From NCBI GenBank assembly GCA_023391095.1, contig JAEWBN010000009.1:1-64000 (forward strand): a DNA stretch of 64,000 nt, in the 5' to 3' direction. Shown one piece after another: positions 50,901 to 59,531 of this stretch (position 1 is its first letter; every line of letters starts with the position of its first letter). The DNA comes from Pseudomonadota bacterium. GTDB lineage: Bacteria; Pseudomonadota; Alphaproteobacteria; Rhizobiales; Devosiaceae. The notes beneath the pieces were generated by a model. It saw only the letters and a list, made by a program, of their open reading frames with translations, was not told where the DNA came from and made no database searches. Made by a program: the position numbers and the translations under genes.

Positions 50901-51110
50901 ATGACCGACGACGACCTGACCATGGACGAACTGGAAACGCTGGCGCTTTTCACCGAGCCCGGCCAGCCCGATGATGTCGACCCCCAGCATTTTGCCAAGC
51001 TTCTGTCGCTGGCGCTGCTGGAACAGAAAGAAGGTGGGCCGGTGGTGACGGATACCGGGCGCGAGCGGCTGGCCGCCCGTCCCGGCGGCATTACGCGTCA
51101 GGGTGCTTGA
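50901..51110 (+). CDS. Small acidic hypothetical protein
   Basis: From the ATG at 50901 the product has 69 residues, strongly acidic in its first half (MTDDDLTMDELETLALF) with a helical tail (LLSLALLEQKEG). No family was recognised. It is 62 bp downstream of the MoeB-like gene and its last 20 bp overlap the convergent end of fabB, which argues that it is either real and tightly packed or a chance frame. Confidence 0.45.
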   Translation: MTDDDLTMDELETLALFTEPGQPDDVDPQHFAKLLSLALLEQKEGGPVVTDTGRERLAARPGGITRQGA

Positions 51111-52317
51111 AAACCAGCGCCGCATTGGTGCCGCCGAAGCCGAAGCTGTTGGACAGCACATAGCCCAGGTCCACATTGTCCCGCCGCTGGCGGAGAATGG
51201 GCATGTCCTCGAAGGCGGGGTCGAGCGTCTCGATATTGGCGCTTTCGGCGATGAAGCGATGCTTCATCATCAGGATCGAATAGATCGATTCATGCACGCC
51301 GGTTGCGCCCTGGCTGTGGCCGGTCAGCGACTTGGTGGCTGAAATGGGCGCGCACTTGTCCCCGTTGCCGAATACAGCCCGGATGGCCTCGATTTCCTTG
51401 AGGTCCCCCACCGGGGTCGAGGTGGCATGGGGGTTGATGTAGTCGATAGGTGCCTTGACGTTCTGAAGCGCCATACGCATGCAGCGCTCCGCCCCTTCGC
51501 CAGAGGGCGCGACCATATCGACGCCATCGGATGTCGCGCCATAGCCCACAAGCTCCGCCCAGATCCTGGCGCCACGCGCCTTGGCGTGCTCGTATTCTTC
51601 CAGCACCAGGACGCCGGCACCGCCGGAAATGACGAAGCCGTCGCGATTGGCATCGTAGCAGCGCGAGGCCCTGGCCGGAGTATCGTTGTAGTTCGAGCTC
51701 ATGGCGCCCATGGCGTCGAAGAGATCGCTGAGGGTCCAGTCGAGGTCCTCGTGGCCACCGGCAAAGACGATATTCTGCTTGCCCAGCATGATCTGCTCGG
51801 CAGCGTTGCCGATACAGTGCTTGGAAGTCGCGCAGGCGGCAGTGATCGTATAGTTAACGCCCTTGATGGCAAAAGAGGTTGCCAGCGTTGCCGATGCGGT
51901 CGAGCCCATGGCCTTGGGCACGGCCAACGGCCCGATGCGCTTGGGGCTGGTATTCTTGCGCGTCGTATCGGCAGCCTCGACAATGGTGCGGGTGGAGGCA
52001 CCGCCCGACCCCATGACGATCCCCGTCATGGGGTCGGAAATGTCTTTTTCCTCGAGCCCGGCGTCGGCAATAGCCTGCTGCATTGCCAGATAGTTCCAAG
52101 CCGCGCCCTTGCCCATGAAGCGGGTCACGCGACGATCTAGGACTTCAAACGGATCGATGCGGGGATCGCCCTTCACCTGGCTGCGGAAGCCAAGCTCGGC
52201 GTAGTCTTCGGCAAAGACGATGCCAGGCCTGGACTGGCGCAAGCTCTCCGTCACCTCGTCCAGCGAATTGCCGATCGAGGAGATGATACCCATGCCTGTT
52301 ACGACAACTCGTCTCAT
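51091..52317 (-). CDS. fabB: Beta-ketoacyl-ACP synthase I
   Basis: FabB elongates acyl-ACP and is needed for unsaturated fatty acid synthesis. The 408-residue KAS protein begins MRRVVVTGMGIISSIG. It has the catalytic Cys in ITAACATSKHCIGNA and His residues in NPHATSTPVGD and LTGHSQGATG. The C-terminal NSFGFGGTNAALVF is typical. It lies 89 bp downstream of fabA on the same strand. The fabA-fabB pair makes the anaerobic-type unsaturated fatty acid pathway; an adjacent fabI is not present in the window. Confidence 0.96.
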   Translation of the reverse strand: MRRVVVTGMGIISSIGNSLDEVTESLRQSRPGIVFAEDYAELGFRSQVKGDPRIDPFEVLDRRVTRFMGKGAAWNYLAMQQAIADAGLEEKDISDPMTGIVMGSGGASTRTIVEAADTTRKNTSPKRIGPLAVPKAMGSTASATLATSFAIKGVNYTITAACATSKHCIGNAAEQIMLGKQNIVFAGGHEDLDWTLSDLFDAMGAMSSNYNDTPARASRCYDANRDGFVISGGAGVLVLEEYEHAKARGARIWAELVGYGATSDGVDMVAPSGEGAERCMRMALQNVKAPIDYINPHATSTPVGDLKEIEAIRAVFGNGDKCAPISATKSLTGHSQGATGVHESIYSILMMKHRFIAESANIETLDPAFEDMPILRQRRDNVDLGYVLSNSFGFGGTNAALVFKHPDA

Positions 52318-52406
52318 AGGGTCCTCAACTAAGTCCTTTTATATGGGCGCATCTTGGGGGCTGGCGCCTCTTATATGGTTCAGGAACAGCGCGACTTTAA
52401 GGCCGC

Positions 52407-52940
52407 CTATGCGCTCGCCTTCTGCTCTTGCAGCTGGGTGTCGGTGAACAGACCAACGCGCAGGTCCTTGGCTTCGTAGATCAACTTCCCGTCAGCCTTG
52501 ACCCAGCCATCGGCAATGCCGAGGGTCAGGCGCGAGCGCATGACGCGCTTGAGGTCGATGCCATACTCGACGAGCTTGACGTCATTGGTCACCTGCCCGG
52601 TGAACTTGATCTCGCCACCCAGCGCACGGCCCTTGCCGGGCTGGCCGATCCAGCCCAGGAAAAAGCCGGTCATCTGCCAGATGGCATCAAGACCCAGGCA
52701 CCCGGGCATGACCGGATCACCAATGAAATGGCACTTGAAGAACCAGAGGTCCGGATTGACGTCGAGTTCGGCGCGGACATAGCCCTTGCCGTGCGTGCCG
52801 CCGGTTTCCTGAATGTCGGTAATCCGGTCGAACATCAGCATGGGTGGGGCCGGCAGGCGCGCATCACCCTGTCCCGGCAGTTCGCCACGGCCATGGGCCA
52901 GAAGTTCGTCATATCCAAATTGGTGCTGCCGCTCGGCCAT
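52407..52940 (-). CDS. fabA: 3-hydroxydecanoyl-ACP dehydratase/isomerase
   Basis: FabA dehydrates 3-hydroxydecanoyl-ACP and isomerises the trans-2 to the cis-3 product, starting unsaturated fatty acid synthesis. The 177-residue protein has the catalytic His71 in FKCHFIGDPVMPG and the partner Asp85 in CLGLDAIWQM, spaced as in E. coli FabA. Length and the PMLMFDRI segment also fit. It heads the fabA-fabB unit and is divergent from irr. Confidence 0.97.
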   Translation of the reverse strand: MAERQHQFGYDELLAHGRGELPGQGDARLPAPPMLMFDRITDIQETGGTHGKGYVRAELDVNPDLWFFKCHFIGDPVMPGCLGLDAIWQMTGFFLGWIGQPGKGRALGGEIKFTGQVTNDVKLVEYGIDLKRVMRSRLTLGIADGWVKADGKLIYEAKDLRVGLFTDTQLQEQKASA

Positions 52941-53103
52941 ATCAGCCCCCGCTCGTTCTGCTGGTCTCGTCTCGTATAGGCGCCATTAGGGAGGGTCAAG
53001 CGGGCGGGAGGAGGTGCGACGGCAGGGCGGCTTGTATCGTGGGAAGGGGGACACTATAAGAAAGTCCTGAATTTACGACAGTTTCGACGAGCTTTCTGGC
53101 CTG

Positions 53104-53550
53104 ATGCAAGACCGTAGCCCCGCCGCCCGAGCCCACCCATCCCGCAAGCCATGCCTGACGGCGGTGCTGCGCATGGCCGGACTGCGACCGACACGGCAAC
53201 GCGTTGCCCTGGCCGAACTGCTGTTTGGCGGTCCACACCGCCATGTCAGCGCCGAGCAGTTGCAGGGCGAAGCCAGCCAGGCCCAGATCAATGTTTCACT
53301 GGCCACAATCTACAATACGCTGCATCAGTTCCACGAAGCGGGGCTTTTGCGCGAAGTGGCGATCGACGCATCGCGTTCCTATTTCGACACCGACACGTCC
53401 GACCACCATCACTTCTATGTCGAAGACGAGCAGCGGATGATCGACATTCCTGCCGATGCCGTGGCCTTCAAGGCGCTGCCCAAAGCCCCTGATGGTATGG
53501 AAGTGGCCCATGTGGACGTGGTGATCCGCGTGCGCAAGACCCCGACCTGA
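53104..53550 (+). CDS. irr: Iron response regulator Irr (Fur family)
   Basis: Irr is the heme/iron-status regulator of Hyphomicrobiales and relatives. The 148-residue protein has the winged helix (GLRPTRQRVALAELLF, then VSLATIYNTLHQFHEAGLLRE, cited in part) and the three-His heme/metal motif DHHHFYVED (His101-103). Divergent placement from fabA is a conserved neighbourhood that supports Irr over Fur or Zur. The N-terminal heme-regulatory CP motif of Bradyrhizobium Irr is absent: the single Cys here reads PCLTA. Fur-type CxxC zinc sites are also missing, as expected for Irr. Confidence 0.93.
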   Translation: MQDRSPAARAHPSRKPCLTAVLRMAGLRPTRQRVALAELLFGGPHRHVSAEQLQGEASQAQINVSLATIYNTLHQFHEAGLLREVAIDASRSYFDTDTSDHHHFYVEDEQRMIDIPADAVAFKALPKAPDGMEVAHVDVVIRVRKTPT

Positions 53551-53648
53551 TATAGGGGCGGGGTGACGGCGAAATTGGCCGGCCGCCCGTGACAAAGCGA
53601 CCTCTGATGCGCATAGTGGCGCCGGTTCAACAGCGGCAAGGGTGATGG

Positions 53649-54512
53649 ATGGCTGAAAAGGTCAATCTGAAAGCCTATTTCGACCGAATCGGCTTTGCCG
53701 GTTCCATCGCACCAACCTTGGCGACGCTGGAGATGCTGCACGCGCTCCACCCGGCCACCATCCCTTTTGAAAATCTCAATCCGCTCATGGGCGAGCCCGT
53801 CAGGCTCGACCAGCCAAGCCTTGAGCGCAAGCTGCTGGCCGAGCGGCGGGGCGGCTATTGTTTCGAGCATAACCTGCTCTTCATGCGCATTCTGGCCGAT
53901 CTCGACTTCGCCGTGCGGCCGCTGCTCGCTACGGTGGTCTGGAACAACCCGGACACTCTCGAGCGGCCCCCGACCCACCTTTTGCTGCTGGTGGAGGTCA
54001 ATGGGCAGAACTATGTCGCCGATGTGGGCTTTGGCGGGCAAACGCTAACCGCGCCGCTGCGCTTGCGGGCCGACGTCGAGCAGCCGACGCCGCACGAGAC
54101 CTTCCGGCTGACCAATGCCGAAAAGACCTGGACGCTGGAAACGCGCATCGGGGAGGACTGGCGCCCACTCTATCTCTTTACGCTCGATGCGGCCGAAGAA
54201 GCGGCAATTGCCGCGATCAACACGGCCATGGCCACCGACCCCACCTCGCCCTTCACCCGCGAATTGCGCGTGGCGCTGTCGCCCGGTGGCCGGCGGCTCA
54301 AACTGCTCGATGGCAGCTTCACCATCCAGCCGGTGGATGGCGAAAAGGAACAGCGCGAGATCACCCGCATGGAGACCATGCGCTCGGTGCTGACCGAGGA
54401 ATTCGGGCTGGCGCTGCCGCAGGGCGAGGCGCTGGAACTTGCCCTGGCGCGGGTTTTGCCGGAGCCCGAGCCCTCGCCGGTCTCCGAGCCGCCGACCGAG
54501 CCACAGGCCTGA
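53649..54512 (+). CDS. Arylamine N-acetyltransferase
   Basis: NAT transfers acetyl from acetyl-CoA to arylamines, arylhydrazines or related compounds. The 287-residue protein has the full catalytic triad: Cys71 in RRGGYCFEHN, His110 in PPTHLLLLVE and Asp125 in YVADVGFGG, with IPFENLNPL near 38-46. The C-terminal roughly 25 residues are Pro/Glu-rich. It begins a tightly packed plus-strand run (NAT, YdeI-like, DUF1697, ribokinase), 98 bp after irr. Its natural substrate is unknown. Confidence 0.95.
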   Translation: MAEKVNLKAYFDRIGFAGSIAPTLATLEMLHALHPATIPFENLNPLMGEPVRLDQPSLERKLLAERRGGYCFEHNLLFMRILADLDFAVRPLLATVVWNNPDTLERPPTHLLLLVEVNGQNYVADVGFGGQTLTAPLRLRADVEQPTPHETFRLTNAEKTWTLETRIGEDWRPLYLFTLDAAEEAAIAAINTAMATDPTSPFTRELRVALSPGGRRLKLLDGSFTIQPVDGEKEQREITRMETMRSVLTEEFGLALPQGEALELALARVLPEPEPSPVSEPPTEPQA

Positions 54513-54515
54513 CCC

Positions 54516-55112
54516 ATGCCGCCCGTCACGGTGCCAACCGACAAGCTGCATGAATTTGTCGACTTTCGCACCTTTTACGACTGGCTGGCCACCCATCACG
54601 ACAGCGCCGACGAGGTCTGGATCCGGATTTTCAAGAGGGCTTCGGGCCGGCCGACCATTTCGCCGACCGAAGCCATCGACGTCGTGCTTTGCTGGGGCTG
54701 GATCGACGCGATCAAGAAGAGCTGGGATGACGTTTCCTTCGTGCAGCGCTATTGCCCGCGCCGCCCGAAATCGGTGTGGAGCCAGATCAATCGCGACAAT
54801 GTGGAGCGGCTCAGCCAGGCGGGTCTGATGACGGAGCATGGCCTCGTCCATGTCGAGGCCGCCAAACAGGATGGCCGTTGGGACGCCGCCTACAAGACCA
54901 CGCAGGACGCGCCCCCCGATCTTCTGGCGGCCATTGCCGGAAATCCCGCGGCGCAGGCGACCTATGACAGGCTTTCGGCTCAGAACCGGTTTGCCCTGAC
55001 CTTCCGGACCAACGCGCTCAAGACACCCGCAGGCCGGGAAAAGAAGATCCGCGGCTTTGTCGACATGCTGGCGCGGGGCGAAACCATCTATCCGCAAAAG
55101 GACAGGGGCTGA
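54516..55112 (+). CDS. YdeI/OmpD-associated family protein
   Basis: The 198-residue protein starts 3 bp after the NAT stop. It matches the YdeI family: an N-terminal FVDFRTFYDWLATHHDSADEVWIRIFK (cited in part), DVVLCWGWIDAIKKSWDD, and the RRPKSVWSQINRDNVERL motif, with the C-terminal R..KK.R.FVDML segment. YdeI-like proteins are implicated in antimicrobial peptide and polymyxin tolerance in some enterobacteria, but the molecular function is unknown. Its stop overlaps the next ATG. Confidence 0.9.
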   Translation: MPPVTVPTDKLHEFVDFRTFYDWLATHHDSADEVWIRIFKRASGRPTISPTEAIDVVLCWGWIDAIKKSWDDVSFVQRYCPRRPKSVWSQINRDNVERLSQAGLMTEHGLVHVEAAKQDGRWDAAYKTTQDAPPDLLAAIAGNPAAQATYDRLSAQNRFALTFRTNALKTPAGREKKIRGFVDMLARGETIYPQKDRG

Positions 55113-55651
55113 TGGCGCTCTGGTTCGCCTTTCTGCGCGGGATCAACCTGGGCAAACGGCAGATGAAGATGGCCGACCTCAAGACTGCGCTGGAGGCGGC
55201 AGGGTTCGGTGCGGTCAAAACGGTCCTCGCAAGTGGCAATGTGCGGTTCGAGGCGGATGGCGATGAACCATCCCTCAATAGCAGGCTTGGAGCCGTCATT
55301 ACCGACGCCGCCGGGTTTCCGGTCGAGGTTGTGTTGCGCTCGGAGGCCGAGATCAGGGCGATGCTGGCCCATCATCCGTTCAGCCGGCTCGATCCAGCGG
55401 CGGACGTGGCGCGCCATGTGCTGATGTTCGACCGCCCGCTTCCCGGACAGGTTCGCCTCGATGATCGCCCCGGACACACCGAAATTTTGCGTATGGACGC
55501 CCGCGAGATCTATATCGCGGGTTACCGACAGCCGGACGGACGCTATACGGAGGGAGTCGAAGCGGTGCTGAAGCCGCTTTATGCCCAGTTGGACAAACCG
55601 GTGCTCGACACGATGCGCAACTGGAATACGATGGAGAAAATGCTGAAATGA
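55112..55651 (+). CDS. DUF1697 domain-containing protein
   Basis: The 179-residue protein matches DUF1697 throughout: MALWFAFLRGINLGKRQMKMADLK (cited in part), VKTVLASGNVRFEA and a terminal DTMRNWNTMEKMLK, the last being diagnostic (R-NW-T). The family has a ferredoxin-like fold and no established biochemical activity. It overlaps the previous stop by one base and the ribokinase start by 4 bp, so the genes are translationally coupled. Confidence 0.93.
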   Translation: MALWFAFLRGINLGKRQMKMADLKTALEAAGFGAVKTVLASGNVRFEADGDEPSLNSRLGAVITDAAGFPVEVVLRSEAEIRAMLAHHPFSRLDPAADVARHVLMFDRPLPGQVRLDDRPGHTEILRMDAREIYIAGYRQPDGRYTEGVEAVLKPLYAQLDKPVLDTMRNWNTMEKMLK

Positions 55652-56550
55652 TCACCGTTTTCGGCTCCACCAATCTTGATCAGATCGGCACTGTCTCGCG
55701 ACTGCCCAAGCCCGGCGAAACCGTAGCCGGCGGCACATTTTCCATGGCCGCGGGTGGCAAGGGCGCCAACCAAGCGCTGGCCGCATGCCGCGCCGGGGCC
55801 AAGGTGCGCCACGTGTCGGCCGTGGGCGAGGACGCCTTTGCCCCGCTCGCTCTCGATCTGCTCGACAAGGGCGGCGTCGATCTGTCGTTTCTGCGCCGAG
55901 CCGAAACGGCGACCGGTATAGCCATGATCTTTGTGGATGCCGGGGGCGAGAATGTGATTGTCATCCTGCCGGGCGCCAATGGCACCGTCAGCGCTGCCGA
56001 TGCGGAACGCGGCCTCGCCGATCTCAAGGCTGGGGATGTGGTGCTGGTGCAGCAGGAAGTGCCGCAGGCGGCGACGAAGAGGGCACTCGAAATCGCGCGG
56101 GAAAAGGGCGCGCGCAGCGTCTTCAATACCGCGCCTTTCCTCGATGATACGCCGCACCTGGCGGCAATGGCCGATATCGTTGTCGCCAACGAGACCGAAT
56201 TTGCCCTGCTGTCCGGCCGTCCCATCGCGGAACTCGACGATGCCATGGCCGAATGGGTTGAGCGCACCGGGGTCACCATTGTGGTGACGCTGGGTGCCGA
56301 AGGTGCGCGGGCGCGGACGCGGACGCCCGAGGGCGCCATTGCCGTGGCGGCCCACAAGGTCACGCCCGTTGATACGGTGGGCGCAGGCGATACGTTCTGC
56401 GGGTATCTGGGGGCAGCACTCGATGCCGGGCATGACCTCGAGACCGCCCTGCGCCGGGCCGCCATTGCCGGCAGCCTTGCCTGCCTGACGGCTGGAGCGC
56501 AGCCGGCCATTCCGCACAAAGCAGACGTGGATGCCATTGCGGCGCAATAA
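55648..56550 (+). CDS. rbsK: Ribokinase (PfkB family)
   Basis: Ribokinase phosphorylates D-ribose at O5. The 300-residue protein has the N-terminal GSTNLDQIGTVSRLPKPGETV, the sugar-binding AAGGKGANQALAA and the catalytic-base motif PVDTVGAGDTFCGYLGAAL, all typical of PfkB sugar kinases. The N-terminal and GGKGANQA motifs favour ribokinase over fructokinase. There is no ribose transporter nearby, so the substrate is inferred. It ends the four-gene coupled run that starts with NAT. Confidence 0.88.
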   Translation: MITVFGSTNLDQIGTVSRLPKPGETVAGGTFSMAAGGKGANQALAACRAGAKVRHVSAVGEDAFAPLALDLLDKGGVDLSFLRRAETATGIAMIFVDAGGENVIVILPGANGTVSAADAERGLADLKAGDVVLVQQEVPQAATKRALEIAREKGARSVFNTAPFLDDTPHLAAMADIVVANETEFALLSGRPIAELDDAMAEWVERTGVTIVVTLGAEGARARTRTPEGAIAVAAHKVTPVDTVGAGDTFCGYLGAALDAGHDLETALRRAAIAGSLACLTAGAQPAIPHKADVDAIAAQ

Positions 56551-56631
56551 GGCGGGCCACGCCGAGCCGATTGCCATTGGGTTGGATTGAGCTGCAAACA
56601 GCACGAACGTGCAGACGCGAGGGGAGCCAAA

Positions 56632-57099
56632 ATGCCGACATTGCCCGAGCCGGGATTGCGCTATTTCTGCACGCTCGACGTCGCGCTGTCCAAACTCGTC
56701 AGCGTCGGGCCCGCGGGCGGGGCAACGCGCCGGATCATTCCGATCACGGGCGGGCGCGTCCACGGGCCGAACATTTCAGGGACCATTCTCCCGATCGGGG
56801 CGGACTGGCAAAGTGTGCTGGAAGCGGGTGTGGCTGAACTCGACGCACGCTATGCCTTCGAAACCGATGATGGCGCTGTGATCGAAATCCACAATTTCGG
56901 TGTAAGACACGGCCCGCCCGACGTGATCGCAAGGCTAGCGGCCGGCGAGGACTGCCCTCCGCAAAGCTACTACATGCGCACCATGGCCCGGCTGCATACT
57001 GGCCACCCGGACTATGCCTGGGTCAATACGACGGTTTTCGTGGGCACCGGCGCCCGTCTTGCGCAGGCGGTGCAGATCGATCTTTATGCCGTCGAATAG
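56632..57099 (+). CDS. DUF3237 domain-containing protein
   Basis: The ATG at 56632 follows ggggag and gives 155 residues. DUF3237 landmarks are LRYFCTLDVALSKLVSVGPA (cited in part), IIPITGGRVHGPNISGTILPIGADW (cited in part), YAFETDDGAVIEIHNFGVRHGP and the C-terminal YAWVNTTVFVGTG. The family forms a small beta-barrel (lipocalin-like) of unknown function. It is 15 bp upstream of the FAD monooxygenase gene, and the two are probably co-transcribed, suggesting a shared small-molecule pathway. Confidence 0.9.
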   Translation: MPTLPEPGLRYFCTLDVALSKLVSVGPAGGATRRIIPITGGRVHGPNISGTILPIGADWQSVLEAGVAELDARYAFETDDGAVIEIHNFGVRHGPPDVIARLAAGEDCPPQSYYMRTMARLHTGHPDYAWVNTTVFVGTGARLAQAVQIDLYAVE

Positions 57100-57114
57100 G
57101 AAAGAGGCAGAGCA

Positions 57115-58407
57115 GTGAACGGACATGTGCTGATTTCGGGCGGCGGCATCGGCGGCCTTGCCCTGGGGCTGACGCTGCACCAGATCGGCGTGCCCTTTAC
57201 CATCTATGAGTCAGCGTCAAGACTCGCGCCGCTTGGCGTCGGCATCAACCTCCAGCCCAATGCGGTGCGCGAGCTTTATGACCTGGGCATCGGCCCGGAC
57301 GATCTCGACAGCATCGGGGTGCCATCCCGGGAATGGGCGCTGGTCGGCCTGAATGGCAATGACATCTATTCCGAACCGCGGGGGCTGCTGGCCGGCTACA
57401 AGTGGCCACAATATTCGGTACATCGCGGCCAATTGCAGATGCTGCTCTACCGCAAGCTGGTCGAGCGAGCGGGAAGCGACTGTGTAAAGGCCGGCCATCG
57501 CGTCACCGGGTACACGGTCGAGCGGGACGCCGTGATCGCCCATATCCTTCGCAATGACGGCATCAGTCTTGCCGAACGCGGGGCCCTCCTGATTGCCGCG
57601 GACGGTATCCATTCGGAAATCCGGGCGCAGATGCATCCGGACCAGCCGCCCATTCACTGGGGCGGCGCCATCATGTGGCGCGGCACAACCAAGGCCAAGC
57701 CGATCCGCACCGGATCGTCCTTTGTTGGCCTTGGTACGCACAAGCATCGTCTGGTCTTTTATCCCATTTCCCCGGTGGATCCGGACACGGGCCTTGCTAC
57801 CGTCAACTGGATTGCCGAGCGCACGCTGGACAGTTCAGAGGGCTGGCAGAAAAGCGGCTGGTTCCGGCAGGTTGAAATCTCGGACTTCATCGGGCATTTC
57901 AGTAACTGGCGCTATGACTGGCTCGATGTGCCCGACATGATCGCGCGCGCGGACATTGCCTACGAAAACCCGATGATCGACCGCGACCCGGTGCCGACCT
58001 GGCAGGACGGTCCCGTCGTTCTGATGGGCGACGCCGCCCACGCCATGTATCCCACCGGCTCCAATGGCGCGAGCCAGGCCGTGGTCGATGCCCGCTTCCT
58101 CGGTGCGAGCCTGATCGAACACGGCGTCCGGCCGGCAGCGCTTGCTGCCTTCAACGATAAGTTCTGCGGTCCGATTTCCGAAGTGATCCTGCGCAATCGC
58201 AGCGCCGGACCGTTCGGGCTGCTCAACATGGTCGATGATCGCTGTGGGGGCGTGTTCGATGATATCGACACCGTCATCCCGGCGGAGGAGCGCAGCGCCT
58301 TCATGGCGCGCTACAAGGCCGCCGCCGGCTTTGCGGTGGAGCAGCTCAATTCCGCTGGGCCCACGATCCCTGACGGCAGCCGGGTCGGAGAGACCGAGCT
58401 CGCCTGA
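57115..58407 (+). CDS. FAD-dependent monooxygenase (PHBH/UbiH-like)
   Basis: This is a group A flavoprotein hydroxylase, predicted to hydroxylate an aromatic or heteroaromatic substrate with NAD(P)H and oxygen. The start is GTG 57115, with ggaaagagg upstream, giving 430 residues. The FAD dinucleotide motif GGGIGGLALGL lies near 9-19 and the second FAD motif VLMGDAAHAMYPTGSNGAS near 300-318. IDSIGVPSREW-like and YSVHRGQLQMLLYRKL segments fit the family. The substrate is unknown; the adjacent DUF3237 and YCII-like genes suggest a small catabolic unit. Confidence 0.9.
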   Translation: MNGHVLISGGGIGGLALGLTLHQIGVPFTIYESASRLAPLGVGINLQPNAVRELYDLGIGPDDLDSIGVPSREWALVGLNGNDIYSEPRGLLAGYKWPQYSVHRGQLQMLLYRKLVERAGSDCVKAGHRVTGYTVERDAVIAHILRNDGISLAERGALLIAADGIHSEIRAQMHPDQPPIHWGGAIMWRGTTKAKPIRTGSSFVGLGTHKHRLVFYPISPVDPDTGLATVNWIAERTLDSSEGWQKSGWFRQVEISDFIGHFSNWRYDWLDVPDMIARADIAYENPMIDRDPVPTWQDGPVVLMGDAAHAMYPTGSNGASQAVVDARFLGASLIEHGVRPAALAAFNDKFCGPISEVILRNRSAGPFGLLNMVDDRCGGVFDDIDTVIPAEERSAFMARYKAAAGFAVEQLNSAGPTIPDGSRVGETELA

Positions 58408-58475
58408 TGCGGGCCCGGCGTGACAGCAGCAGTGCTTTGGCCTAGCCTTTTTCGGGCAGCCCAAGGAGGACAGCC

Positions 58476-58835
58476 ATGCCACGCTTTGTTGCCGTCTATA
58501 CGATGACCCGCGCCGACCTCGCCACGTTTCGGGCCATGCCCAAGGCTGACCAAGATGCCGCCGATGCCAAGGGCCTTGCCGAGTGGGAAGCCTGGGACGC
58601 ACGCCACGCCAGCTCCATCGTCAACGCCGGCGGCATGGTGGGCAAGACCACCCGGATCACCCGCGACGGCACAATCGCGCCGGCTACCAACGACTTCTGC
58701 GGATATCTGGTGGTCGAGGCCGAAACCGCCGAGGCCGCCGCGGCGCTTTTCGCGGATCACCCTCATATCAGCACCTTTCCCGGCGACGGCATCGACATCA
58801 TGCCGCTCCTGACCGGACCGGATTTGGAAGCCTAG
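58476..58835 (+). CDS. YCII-like domain protein
   Basis: The 119-residue protein has the dimeric alpha/beta-barrel YCII pattern: FVAVYTMTRADLATFRAM (start of a long helix), an AGGMVGKTTRIT central segment, then FCGYLVVEAETAEAAAALFADHP and the characteristic FPGDGIDIMPL. Family members bind or dehalogenate small molecules; a His/Asp catalytic pair is not certain here. It follows the monooxygenase gene by 68 bp on the same strand, behind aaggagg. Confidence 0.85.
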   Translation: MPRFVAVYTMTRADLATFRAMPKADQDAADAKGLAEWEAWDARHASSIVNAGGMVGKTTRITRDGTIAPATNDFCGYLVVEAETAEAAAALFADHPHISTFPGDGIDIMPLLTGPDLEA

Positions 58836-58845
58836 CCCAAGTCCC

Positions 58846-59370
58846 TCAATCCGGGATGGAAAGGCCGCGCTGGCGCATTTGGGCGCGCCAGAGTTTGCGG
58901 CGCACGCCCGGCGGTTCGAGAGTGCCATATTTGCCGGCTGAAAATTTGGGCCAATCCACGGCCAGGCCAAGCTTGACCAGTTCGGCAGCCAGATCGCGAC
59001 CGTCCGGCAGGAAACATTCGGCCACAAGACGATCGTGCGACAGCTCGGGCTTCAGCACTGCCGTGATCACCTGATCCCGGCAAAGCCGCACAAGAGCCCA
59101 TTTGGATTGCTTGCCATAGGGATGGTCCAGTTCGGGCGCGTCGATACCGGCAAGCCTTATCCTGGTGTCGTTGATAATGATCGTGTCGCCGTCGATGACC
59201 CAGCAGCGGCCCCGGATAATGTCGGCCTGGACGGGGGGCGGGTCTGCACGCGGCACGGGTATCCGCATTTCCCGAGGGATCGGACGCTCATATGTCGGCG
59301 TCGGTCGCGCCCGGCGCGAGGCAGCACCGCTGCGCACAAAGATGCGGATGACCCATGCAATCAGTCGCAT
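58846..59370 (-). CDS. Thermonuclease (SNase-like) family protein
   Basis: From ATG 59370 the product has 174 residues with an N-terminal hydrophobic segment (MRLIAWVIRIFV) that may anchor or export it. The SNase OB-fold core is clear: RCWVIDGDTIIINDTRIRLAGIDAPELDHPYGKQSKW (cited in part), containing the catalytic Arg and the calcium-binding Asp. LVRLCRDQVI and GLAVDWPKFSAGKY follow. It is a predicted staphylococcal-type nuclease in the periplasm. It is single and convergent with the YCII-like gene. Confidence 0.88.
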   Translation of the reverse strand: MRLIAWVIRIFVRSGAASRRARPTPTYERPIPREMRIPVPRADPPPVQADIIRGRCWVIDGDTIIINDTRIRLAGIDAPELDHPYGKQSKWALVRLCRDQVITAVLKPELSHDRLVAECFLPDGRDLAAELVKLGLAVDWPKFSAGKYGTLEPPGVRRKLWRAQMRQRGLSIPD

Positions 59371-59480
59371 CGTTCCCTCGGAGCGGCTGGCCGTGCCGCA
59401 CACCTTGCCTCACAAGGGCACCGTTGAAAAGACACGCAGCAGCGAGGGGCAAGGCCCGCCGCAGCACCATTCTGCGGAGC

Positions 59481-59508
59481 AAAAAAAAAGCGGGCCGAGG
59501 GGCCCGCT
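59481..59508 (-). terminator. Rho-independent terminator of infC
   Basis: On the minus strand an 8-bp stem, agcgggcc/ggcccgct (59508-59501 with 59496-59489), has a 4-nt loop and is followed by a run of nine T residues (59489-59481, the first being the last stem base). It lies just after the infC stop, so infC is not co-transcribed with downstream rpmI/rplT as in many other bacteria. Confidence 0.92.
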
Positions 59509-59531
59509 TTCAATTCCATGCTTGAGCGCTC

